From: Acidobacteriota bacterium
GTDB taxonomy: Bacteria > Acidobacteriota > Blastocatellia > Pyrinomonadales > Pyrinomonadaceae
DNA length: 7,067 bases
NCBI GenBank assembly: GCA_003222855.1
Contig: QHXH01000088.1
Span: 1 to 7,067 of the forward strand
Reading direction: 5' to 3'
The stretch's first letter is position 1, and every line of letters starts with the position of its first letter. The notes beneath the pieces are model-generated. The model was not told the origin of the DNA, did no database searches, and saw only the letters and a program-made list of their open reading frames with translations. The position numbers and the translations under genes are program-made. Positions 1 through 5,327 of the stretch are shown here, piece by piece.

Positions 1-1160
1 ACGTGGCCCAGCGCCAAGTGACCCTGCAAGCAGGCAGTGCCGGCTCTCCAAGCTATCCGAACCTTTTGGCTGCCGGAACTCTGGTCCCCAGCGCAATTCA
101 GTACTTTGCATCGAACTTCCAGCTGCCGCGGATCCAGCAATTAGACGCGGTCTTTGAACGTGAGATCGCGCACAACACCGTGGTCTCAGCTTCGTACCTG
201 TTTAGCTATGGCCAGTACCTCCCCAACTTTGTCGACACTAATTTGCCGGCTCCAGGCAGCCCGAACTTTCAGTTTGTGAACCTGACGGCGGTGGGTGGAC
301 CAGCGGATGGACGAGTTTTCCGCATGCCGATTTTCCTCGGCGCCAGTCAGCGGACTGCTTTTACGACCGCCAGACCAAACCCTCTCTACGCTCAAATCAC
401 TGAGATTCGCAGCGACGTATTTTCCAAGTACAACGCGCTGGTTCTCCAGTTCAATCGTCGTCTGACGAACGGCCTGCAAATTCAGAGCAACTACACCTTG
501 TCACGAGCGTTCGATAACGGTCAGAGTTCGGTTACCTTTACATCAAATAACCTGCCGTTCAATGCCTTCGACCAGAGTGGCGAGAATGCGCTGTCCAGCT
601 TCGACCGGCGTCACAAGTTCACCTTCAGCCTGGTCTACAACACCAGCTATAAGAACAAGGACAACAAGGCAGCCCGAGCCCTGCTTAACGGCTGGACGAT
701 TGCCCCGATCTTCAACTGGTTCTCGGGACAGCGTTATAGCGGCAATGTGTCTGGGTCGATCAGCGCTTCCGCGGCCGGATTCACACCCAACGCGGCCACA
801 GGGGTTTGTATCGGACCTGCGGGTAGCGACCCAGCCACCACCCCCGCCTGTTTTACGCCCGGTGGCGGTATCAATGGTTCGGGCGGTGCAACCCGGTATC
901 CCGGATTGGCTCGCAACTTCTTGTTCCTCGATCTGCGCCTTTCTCGTCGTTTCCCGATTGGCGAAAAGGCAAAAATCGAAGTGCTGGCCGAGGCCTTCAA
1001 CTTCTTCAATCGCACTCAGGTTACCAGCGTCAATACGACGCTCTATAACCTCTCGGGTACGACTTTAAACTTCAACACTCCGTTCGGCCAGACCACCGGC
1101 GCTGACAGCACACTATTCCGCGAGCGTCAGGTGCAGATGGCCGTTCGCTTCGAGTGGTAA
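1..1160 (+). CDS. TonB-dependent receptor, Oar-like (carboxypeptidase-regulatory-like type), C-terminal part; 5' end outside window
   Basis: This is the C-terminal beta-barrel part of an outer-membrane TonB-dependent transporter; about 386 residues are visible and the frame is already open at base 1, so the plug and N-terminal domains lie upstream. Seen: alternating short amphipathic strands, the phrase SSFDRRHKFTFS followed by LLNGWTIAPIFNWFSGQRYSG, then FLFLDLRLSRRFPIGEKAKIEVLAEAFNFFNRTQ, and a final strand ending in an aromatic residue (QMAVRFEW), the usual signal for barrel assembly. The RRH, NGW..SG and EaFNxFNR phrases are typical of the large Oar-like receptor families that are greatly expanded in Acidobacteriota. 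Two cysteines about 14 residues apart (CIGPAG...PAC) in a Gly/Pro-rich stretch may form a disulfide in an extracellular loop. The substrate cannot be told from this part; oligosaccharides or peptides are common guesses. The GTG at position 3 is not a real start. A strong terminator follows 29 bp after the stop codon. Confidence 0.9.
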   Translation, partial: VAQRQVTLQAGSAGSPSYPNLLAAGTLVPSAIQYFASNFQLPRIQQLDAVFEREIAHNTVVSASYLFSYGQYLPNFVDTNLPAPGSPNFQFVNLTAVGGPADGRVFRMPIFLGASQRTAFTTARPNPLYAQITEIRSDVFSKYNALVLQFNRRLTNGLQIQSNYTLSRAFDNGQSSVTFTSNNLPFNAFDQSGENALSSFDRRHKFTFSLVYNTSYKNKDNKAARALLNGWTIAPIFNWFSGQRYSGNVSGSISASAAGFTPNAATGVCIGPAGSDPATTPACFTPGGGINGSGGATRYPGLARNFLFLDLRLSRRFPIGEKAKIEVLAEAFNFFNRTQVTSVNTTLYNLSGTTLNFNTPFGQTTGADSTLFRERQVQMAVRFEW

Positions 1161-1189
1161 TCAGCTCGTAACCTTCAACCCACAGCCAC

Positions 1190-1219
1190 GGCGCGCCTGA
1201 CAAGGCGCGCCTTTTTTTT
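1190..1219 (+). terminator. Rho-independent terminator after the TonB-dependent receptor
   Basis: An 8-bp perfect G+C stem (ggcgcgcc at 1190-1197 and again at 1204-1211; the 8-mer is its own reverse complement) encloses a 6-base loop (tgacaa) and is followed directly by eight T residues (1212-1219). This is a textbook intrinsic terminator on the plus strand, 29 bp after the receptor stop codon. No T-run follows the hairpin on the other strand, so it works in one direction. It separates the receptor from queG, which must therefore have its own promoter between about 1220 and 1284. Confidence 0.93.
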
Positions 1220-1284
1220 GGCCCACCACTGATCTCGCAGTCTGGTTATGTCCGTCGGTTTGATCCTGTTTATACTGCTTACAG

Positions 1285-2307
1285 ATGACTTTAGAAAAAG
1301 AGCGACCGGCTGAGGCGTCAGTCGCAGCACAGATTAAGGAGCGCGCGTTACAGCTCGGGTTTTCCAAAGTAGGAATCGCGCGGGCAGAGAGCCTGACCGA
1401 AGAATACAGCCGCTTACAGCAGTGGCTGGCACGTGGGCTTAACGGTGAGATGAAGTGGATGGAGCGCGATCCGGCGCAGCGAACCGATCCGCGACTTTTC
1501 TTCAGAACCGCCTGCGGACCGGGGTCCCCAAGCGGGCAGCCCGCTTGGGGTGGTGGATGCGGGCGGGCCAAATCTGAGTCGTTGACCGGAAAAATTTCTC
1601 GCTATGCCTGGGGCGATGATTATCATGAGATTGTCGCCGGCAAATTACGCGAGTTGCTGTCATGGATAAACGAGCAATGGCCGGATACGGAAGGCAAAGT
1701 CTGCGTTGACATTCAACCCGTAATGGACAAAGCCTGGGCCGCGCGCGCCGGCCTAGGCTGGATAGGCAAACATACAAATCTGATTACGCCGGAATTTGGC
1801 TCCTGGATTTTCATTGGCGAATTGCTTTTGAACCTGGATCTCGAACCCGATGAAACCGAAATCGCCGATCAATGTGGAAGCTGTACACTCTGCATCGATG
1901 CTTGCCCCACGGGTGCGATTGTCGAACCTTACGTGCTTGAAGCTAACCTGTGCATCTCGCACGCGACCATAGAATCGCGCGCCACTGAAATGCGCGCTGA
2001 CGTGGCTGAACATCTCGAAGGGTGGCTCTACGGCTGCGACATTTGCCAGGACGTTTGTCCCTGGAACCAGATGACGAGCGTTACTACCGAATCGCGCTTT
2101 CAACCACGCGCTGGCAACGTCAACGCTTCCCTCTCTGAGATTCAACAGCTCACGCCTGAGACCTACGCCAAACGTTTTCGCGGGAGCGCGATGAAGCGCG
2201 CGAAACTTTCTGGCTTGCAGCGGAATGCACGGGCGTTAGTCAATGCCGCGAGCGCGGATTTCTCGTCCGCACAAAGTGAGAAGAGTAGGAAAGGTGCGCG
2301 CCAATGA
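1285..2307 (+). CDS. queG: Epoxyqueuosine reductase QueG, with a repeat-derived segment replacing a conserved N-terminal stretch
   Basis: QueG is a cobalamin- and 4Fe-4S-dependent cytoplasmic enzyme that reduces epoxyqueuosine to queuosine in the wobble position of GUN-anticodon tRNAs, the last step of queuosine synthesis. Seen in the 340-residue product: GEMKWM (55-60), GKISRYAWGDDYH (102-114), the Asp-containing VD (141-142), ARAGLGWIGKHTNLI (153-167), a first cluster motif C197-x2-C-x2-C-x3-C207-P, and second-cluster cysteines C223, C251, C254 and C258 (YGCDICQDVCPWN). C-terminal RGSAMKRAKLSGLQRNA matches the family; the protein is shorter than E. coli QueG (379 aa). Oddity: residues about 74-95 are Gly/Pro/Cys-rich and encoded by a palindromic repeat, where the family has the conserved SVIxxxxNYY-like strand. 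The frame stays open and the spacing between flanking motifs (42 residues) is close to that in E. coli (43). Function is therefore uncertain despite intact cofactor motifs. ATG 1285 lacks a clear Shine-Dalgarno; a TATACT at 1271-1276 would give an almost leaderless mRNA. Confidence 0.93.
   Translation: MTLEKERPAEASVAAQIKERALQLGFSKVGIARAESLTEEYSRLQQWLARGLNGEMKWMERDPAQRTDPRLFFRTACGPGSPSGQPAWGGGCGRAKSESLTGKISRYAWGDDYHEIVAGKLRELLSWINEQWPDTEGKVCVDIQPVMDKAWAARAGLGWIGKHTNLITPEFGSWIFIGELLLNLDLEPDETEIADQCGSCTLCIDACPTGAIVEPYVLEANLCISHATIESRATEMRADVAEHLEGWLYGCDICQDVCPWNQMTSVTTESRFQPRAGNVNASLSEIQQLTPETYAKRFRGSAMKRAKLSGLQRNARALVNAASADFSSAQSEKSRKGARQ
1504..1567. repeat. Palindromic repeat (REP-like) embedded in frame inside queG
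   Basis: An inner hairpin has an 11-bp perfect stem (ccccaagcggg at 1526-1536 with cccgcttgggg at 1540-1550) and a 3-base loop (cag). Outside it, ccgcctgc at 1508-1515 can pair with gcgggcgg at 1559-1566 (8 bp with one G-T wobble), giving a two-tier cruciform of about 59 bp. Base composition is far more G+C-rich than the surrounding gene. The translated segment resembles nothing in QueG. I take it for a dispersed intergenic-type repeat that replaced native codons; the exact borders are not visible because no target duplication can be recognised. Only one copy is present in this window, so its repeat status rests on structure and on the disrupted family alignment. Confidence 0.7.
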
Positions 2308-2388
2308 ACGCCCGAGGCACGCCAGGTTAATAACCCTGGGATCAAGAATCATTTTATTGCGCGAGCGGGCGGCAGAAGTGTTTAGTAG

Positions 2389-2769
2389 ATGAACTCCAGG
2401 CAAAAGAGAGTACTAATCGTCGGACTCGTCGCGGTCGTTCTGATGCTCTTGTTTCCTCCCTGGGATTACTTTGACCCGGATATGTCCGCGCATCCGAGCG
2501 CGGGTTATCATTTCATTCTTGCGCCACCTTCACTTGCGAATGCACAAAGTGCGTTTCGATATAAGGTCCGATTTCCCAACGCAATTCGCAGAGAGATTGA
2601 TGATATCCTTCTCATCAGTCAGTTTTCGATAGTCACTCCGGCCATCGCCGGCCTCATGCTGCTCTTTGGGAGGAGGCGTTGGATTAGCGTCATTCTGGGA
2701 ATTCTCTTACTTATTGCCGCTGCCACCGCAACCTATTTCTATATCTGGTTGATTAGCGTTAGAAGATAG
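2389..2769 (+). CDS. Small integral membrane protein, function unknown
   Basis: I do not recognise a named family. The 126-residue product starts MNSRQKRVLI and has three likely transmembrane helices: about residues 8-22 (VLIVGLVAVVLMLLF), 73-93 (ILLISQFSIVTPAIAGLMLLF) and 98-122 (WISVILGILLLIAAATATYFYIWLI). The PPWDYFDPD after helix 1, then AGYHFILAPP, form a 50-residue polar loop of the kind seen in small uncharacterised bacterial membrane proteins with an LFPPW motif. Positive residues at the N-terminus (RQKR), between helices 2 and 3 (GRRRW) and at the C-terminus (VRR) suggest, by the positive-inside rule, a cytoplasmic 2-3 loop and N-terminus, but three helices cannot put all three ends inside, so topology is unsure. 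No strong Shine-Dalgarno precedes the ATG. It lies 81 bp after queG on the same strand; co-transcription is possible but not shown. Confidence 0.75.
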   Translation: MNSRQKRVLIVGLVAVVLMLLFPPWDYFDPDMSAHPSAGYHFILAPPSLANAQSAFRYKVRFPNAIRREIDDILLISQFSIVTPAIAGLMLLFGRRRWISVILGILLLIAAATATYFYIWLISVRR

Positions 2770-2827
2770 GTAACTGCGGGTGACCTGTAGGCGCCAAAGC
2801 AATCAATAATAATGGCTGCTTTTGTCG

Positions 2828-2879
2828 GACGATTCTGGCGGACAACGGTCGCGATCGTCTCGCGCCACCAGAATCCGTC
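2828..2879. repeat. Imperfect inverted repeat in the intergenic space before the methyltransferase
   Basis: gattctgg (2831-2838) is the perfect reverse complement of ccagaatc (2868-2875); the pairing continues outward as gac (2828-2830) with gtc (2877-2879) after a one-base bulge. The 29-base interior contains the near-palindrome tcgcgatcgt, and gacgat (2828-2833) could instead pair with atcgtc (2854-2859), giving two mutually exclusive folds. There is no T-run, so it does not look like a terminator. It may be a worn palindromic repeat or a regulatory hairpin. The rest of the 2770-2943 gap shows no gene or clear promoter. Confidence 0.5.
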
Positions 2880-2943
2880 ATGAGAATTCCTCCCAAGAGT
2901 CTAAGAGATCGAGTCGGCATTGTGGTTGCTAATTATCGACGCG

Positions 2944-3723
2944 ATGCCGCAAATCATTTCTCGAATCGAGTCAGAGTCCAGGCCGAAACAATTCTTCTCT
3001 GCGCCACCTCTGCGTCCTCTGCGTCTCAGCGGTGATTTGTCCAGCGCTGAAGAGTTCACCGCAGAGACGCTGAATTCGCAGAGATGGCGCAGAGAACTAC
3101 TTGATGTCCTGGTCGACGGTATCAAACGCCGCGTGGCGCGTGAACGCCGCCGGCGCAAGGTCGGCCGTGCTTATGACATGGCGTTGGAAATTGCGCGGAC
3201 CATTCCTCGCGGATCTGAAGTACTCGACGTGGGTTGCGGCAACGGTTTTATCGCGCATCACCTGAGCGCAATGCTCGGCACCGGCGTCGTCGGGATTGAT
3301 GTAACGAACCATACCGAAGCGCCAATCGACTATTGCTGTTACGATGGCCGGCGATTTCCGGTCGCGGATAGTTCATACGACTCAGTGTTGCTTTGTTACG
3401 TGCTTCATCACGCGCAGGTTGTCCAGGTCATCCTCGAAGAGACACGGCGCGTTCTGCGTCCCGGTGGGTTGGCATTAATTTATGAAGACATTCCGCAGAC
3501 GTGGTGGGACAAGGGCGTTTGCTGGATTCATGATCGGCAATGGAGAGATCGCACAGGCCCATGTAGATTTCGCTCGGAATTAGAATGGCGACATCTGTTC
3601 CAGGCTTGCGGTTTTGAAATAGTAAACGAGAAGCGGCTCTCGCGCTGGCGCAAGCTCACGCATCCCGTCGGTCGAACGTCTTATGTTCTGCGGTTGTTGA
3701 AGACGCAGCCGGCAGCAGATTGA
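2944..3723 (+). CDS. Class I SAM-dependent methyltransferase (Methyltransf_11 type), start uncertain
   Basis: Seen from the ATG at 2944 (259 aa): motif I VLDVGCGNGF at 93-102, an acidic residue ending strand 2 in VVGIDV (115-120), motif IV-like YDSVLLCYVLHHA (145-157) and the post-motif RRVLRPGGLALIYED (168-182), the usual order of a Rossmann-fold class I methyltransferase. It should bind S-adenosylmethionine in the cytoplasm. The substrate is unknown; small molecules such as lipids or quinones are typical for this group. The distal part (TWWDKGVCWIHDRQW, RTGPCRF) looks conserved rather than random. The basic helix KRRVARERRRRKVGRAYDMALEIA (61-84) probably begins the true conserved protein. 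Residues about 18-51 are encoded by a palindromic repeat (2995-3096) and are not expected in homologues. Candidate starts are TTG 2920, ATG 2944 (chosen as the only upstream ATG), GTG 3133 and ATG 3178; none has a good Shine-Dalgarno. The 3' end overlaps the convergent gene by 68 bp. Confidence 0.85.
   Translation: MPQIISRIESESRPKQFFSAPPLRPLRLSGDLSSAEEFTAETLNSQRWRRELLDVLVDGIKRRVARERRRRKVGRAYDMALEIARTIPRGSEVLDVGCGNGFIAHHLSAMLGTGVVGIDVTNHTEAPIDYCCYDGRRFPVADSSYDSVLLCYVLHHAQVVQVILEETRRVLRPGGLALIYEDIPQTWWDKGVCWIHDRQWRDRTGPCRFRSELEWRHLFQACGFEIVNEKRLSRWRKLTHPVGRTSYVLRLLKTQPAAD
2995..3096. repeat. Long palindromic repeat of the CTCTGCG...GGTGA family, overlapping the methyltransferase 5' end
   Basis: The outer arms, 20 bases each (2995-3014 and 3077-3096), pair at 19 of 20 positions (ttctctgcgcca-type arms). 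The inner arms, 15 bases each (3021-3035 and 3056-3070), pair at 14 of 15. The loop is about 20 bases (3036-3055). The whole unit can form one long hairpin. The core TTCACCGCAGAG (3055-3066) differs by one base from TTCACCACAGAG at 5530-5541 in the larger element downstream, so the two are related. Repeats built from CTCTGYG and GGTGAA words occur between genes in many bacteria (recalled, not searched). Here the unit reads as an open frame in the methyltransferase phase and encodes about 34 residues. Confidence 0.85.
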
Positions 3724-4165
3724 GAAAGTCATCGGCATACCAGGCGCGGCAGCTTGCAATATGCTCACGCAGCACGGAGCTGGAGTTGTATCCATCGACA
3801 ATATAGGCTTGCCATCTGGGTTGGATTTCGGCAGGTTGATCCTCAATCTGAAGCGCCACCAGTTCCATGAATCCGGAAACCATTTCGGCCGTGCTCAAAA
3901 CCTTAAGTGTCTCCAGTTCACTACCGGCGCGAGCAATGTCCTTGTTGTCGTAGAAATAAGGTCGCACCTCAGGATTCTCAGCAAAGAACTTCATTATGGA
4001 AAGACTCTGATTGTAGAGTCGCTCGTTCACATCGCCGCGACTCTGACGCAGCATTACTTCAACCTGGCGCTTGGCGGCTTTGAGGGCGAACACGCCGCCC
4101 AGCACCGCGCCGATGATCGCGCCTATTACGCCTGCCAGCGCCGCCATTACCGTGGGATCAATCAT
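3656..4165 (-). CDS. Single-pass membrane-anchored protein of unknown function
   Basis: I do not recognise a named family with confidence. The 169-residue product starts MIDPTVMAALAG and carries one N-terminal transmembrane segment (about 7-29) rich in small residues and GxxxG-type spacing (G12, G15, G19, G23, G24), which favours helix packing or oligomerisation. A charged helical stretch follows (KAAKRQVEVMLRQSRGDVNERLYNQS, 29-54) and could be a short coiled coil. Next is SIMKFFAENPEVRPYFYDNKDI (56-77), then a helical domain to about 150. The FFxxNPExRPYFY pattern recalls small membrane-tethered proteins such as DUF6082-like ones, but this is only a resemblance. The last 20 residues (AASSTTAEHKTFDRRDA) are polar and lie in the overlap with the methyltransferase gene. 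It starts 44 bp after the secreted-protein gene and is probably co-transcribed with it. The long rightward frame on the other strand lacks any protein-like character. Confidence 0.72.
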   Translation of the reverse strand: MIDPTVMAALAGVIGAIIGAVLGGVFALKAAKRQVEVMLRQSRGDVNERLYNQSLSIMKFFAENPEVRPYFYDNKDIARAGSELETLKVLSTAEMVSGFMELVALQIEDQPAEIQPRWQAYIVDGYNSSSVLREHIASCRAWYADDFLNLLPAASSTTAEHKTFDRRDA

Positions 4166-4209
4166 GCGGTATTAGGTGTGAAGCCTTCAGTGAAAGTTCT
4201 CATCAGTGC

Positions 4210-4725
4210 TCAGTGCCCATTCGGCAGCACTGCCTGCAAATCCGCGTAATCAGCTTTGGGTCTGGCGCGACAAGTGAAAGTAACTTCGTTCGGCTTTCCC
4301 GGCGCAGTGACGCTAACTCCTTGAATTGTCTGCGCGGGTTTCTCTTCGCCGTTGTAATCATCGGTTACTTGATATTCGTAGCCGTTGATCGTGAAGCTGA
4401 TTTCAGTTAGATCAACCTGGGCGCGAAAATAGTGCGTGTACTGAAACTTCTGCTGGGTCGCGGTTCGATCCTGCGGAAACTGCAACTCGATCTTTTCAGG
4501 AACACCAAATCGATACTGCAAGTAGCCGCGCTCGCTCGTCAGATCCTTTGACGCGCAGAGGGAAGCGATTTTTGCCGGGCGCCGAATCGGACAACTGAAG
4601 ATGATGCGCTCGTCCCTTGCGCAGAGCGTGCCCGCTTGCAGCCTTCCCGCTTGTGAGGAAGCGCTTGACGAATTCTGAGAAGCAGCGAGTAAGAAGAGTA
4701 TGAGTGCGAATGTCGGGGCTTTCAT
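4210..4725 (-). CDS. Secreted four-cysteine protein of unknown function
   Basis: The ATG at 4725 gives 171 residues beginning MKAPTFALILFLLAASQNSSSASSQAG, a good Sec signal peptide: one Lys, a hydrophobic core at about 5-16, and a small-residue region where cleavage near 15-23 is likely. The frame is open further upstream (to 4833), but that extension (MTSGWLVASARVRLLRHRHF...) would bury the signal peptide and is rejected. The mature part has CARDERIIFSCPI (35-47), AKIASLCASKDL (51-62), GYLQYRFGVPEKIELQFP (67-84), a segment of beta-strand character (FTINGYEYQVTDDY, 111-124) and VTFTCRA (148-154). Its four cysteines (35, 45, 57, 152) could form two disulfides. The E-R-I-x-x-C-P, SLCAS and YLQYRFG phrases recall conserved uncharacterised exported proteins found in several phyla (recalled, not searched). 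It probably works in the periplasm or is secreted. It lies 137 bp after the bacterioferritin-like gene and 44 bp before the small membrane protein gene. Confidence 0.8.
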   Translation of the reverse strand: MKAPTFALILFLLAASQNSSSASSQAGRLQAGTLCARDERIIFSCPIRRPAKIASLCASKDLTSERGYLQYRFGVPEKIELQFPQDRTATQQKFQYTHYFRAQVDLTEISFTINGYEYQVTDDYNGEEKPAQTIQGVSVTAPGKPNEVTFTCRARPKADYADLQAVLPNGH

Positions 4726-4862
4726 ATCCTGACGCAAGGGCCCGGTGGCCCCTGCCTTTTCCGAAGCTGAATCAAAATGCCTATGCCGTAAAAGTCTGAC
4801 TCGAGCGGACGCCACCAACCAACCCGACGTCACTCGTCAACATGCTGCCGTACTCAAAAAAA

Positions 4863-5327
4863 TCACTGAGTCCTGAATCGCTCGATCTCACCCGGTTTGC
4901 GCAGCATCTTGTTGACTTCGCCGAGGTGCATTTCTTCTTCAGCGATCATCTTGCGCGCATACTCTTCGAGAAAGACCGATCGATCGCGGACCAGCTCGAG
5001 TAATTTTTTGTAAAGTGTCAGGCCTTCCTTTTCAGCTTCCAGCGATTCGCTCAGGATGTCATTTATGCCGTGCTTCTGTGTCTCCAGCAGTCCGCCGATT
5101 TTCAGAGATGGATGCTCGCCAAGATGCGTCACCATCTCGCCCGCTTCATTCGCGTGCGCCAGACAGGTGGTCGCTTCACCGCGCAACCAACTGACAATCG
5201 GAATACGGCTGTAACCAAAGACCATCAGGGAATAATGCGTATAGCGCACCACTCCCGCCAGTTCTGTTTCGAGAATTTCGTTTAGCAAAGCGACGACCGC
5301 GTTTTTATCGTAGGTTGGCTCTGTCAT
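4863..5327 (-). CDS. Bacterioferritin-like / ferritin-like di-iron protein
   Basis: The product is 154 residues from ATG 5327 (MTEPTYDKNAVVALLNEIL), close to the usual bacterioferritin length of about 158. It should fold as a four-helix bundle and either store iron in a shell or act as a ferroxidase-type protein in the cytoplasm. Seen: helix A NEILETELAGVVRYTHYSLM with candidate ligand E22; helix B RGEATTCLAHANEAGEMVTHLG with H58; helix C ESLEAEKEGLTLYKKLLEL with E98 or E101; helix D KMIAEEEMHLGEVNKML with E131-x2-H134. Oddity: where bacterioferritins have ExxH in helix B, this protein has C55-L-A-H58, so the bridging glutamate is absent or shifted (E51, E61 and E64 are nearby), and the Met that binds haem in Bfr is also missing. 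The long TTG-started frame to 5354 is less likely. The gene is preceded by a repeat-rich gap with no clear iron-responsive operator. Confidence 0.88.
   Translation of the reverse strand: MTEPTYDKNAVVALLNEILETELAGVVRYTHYSLMVFGYSRIPIVSWLRGEATTCLAHANEAGEMVTHLGEHPSLKIGGLLETQKHGINDILSESLEAEKEGLTLYKKLLELVRDRSVFLEEYARKMIAEEEMHLGEVNKMLRKPGEIERFRTQ

Noticed and set aside
1271..1276. TATACT as a -10 box for queG, giving a near-leaderless mRNA
   Set aside because: It matches the consensus at five of six bases, but no -35 box lies at a suitable distance. It is mentioned under queG but not called as a promoter.
2322..2339. ccagg...cctgg inverted repeat after queG as a terminator
   Set aside because: The stem is only 5 bp, the loop is A+T-rich and no T-run follows.
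2995..3096. CRISPR-like array, because of the repeated CTCTGCG words
   Set aside because: The words are arranged as an inverted repeat with one loop; there are no regular direct repeats with unique spacers.
3761..4249. Long rightward open frame (162 codons) opposite the small membrane protein gene
   Set aside because: Its translation is rich in His, Arg and Tyr, with no hydrophobic or domain pattern, whereas the opposite strand gives a clean N-terminal transmembrane helix and helical domain. It is an antisense shadow.
4726..4833. N-terminal extension of the secreted protein to an upstream start
   Set aside because: It would place 36 Arg-rich residues before a good signal peptide; the internal ATG at 4725 is the sensible start.
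4852..4871. actca...tgagt around the stop of the bacterioferritin-like gene as a terminator
   Set aside because: The T-run lies in the loop and not after the stem, and the stem is only 5 bp.
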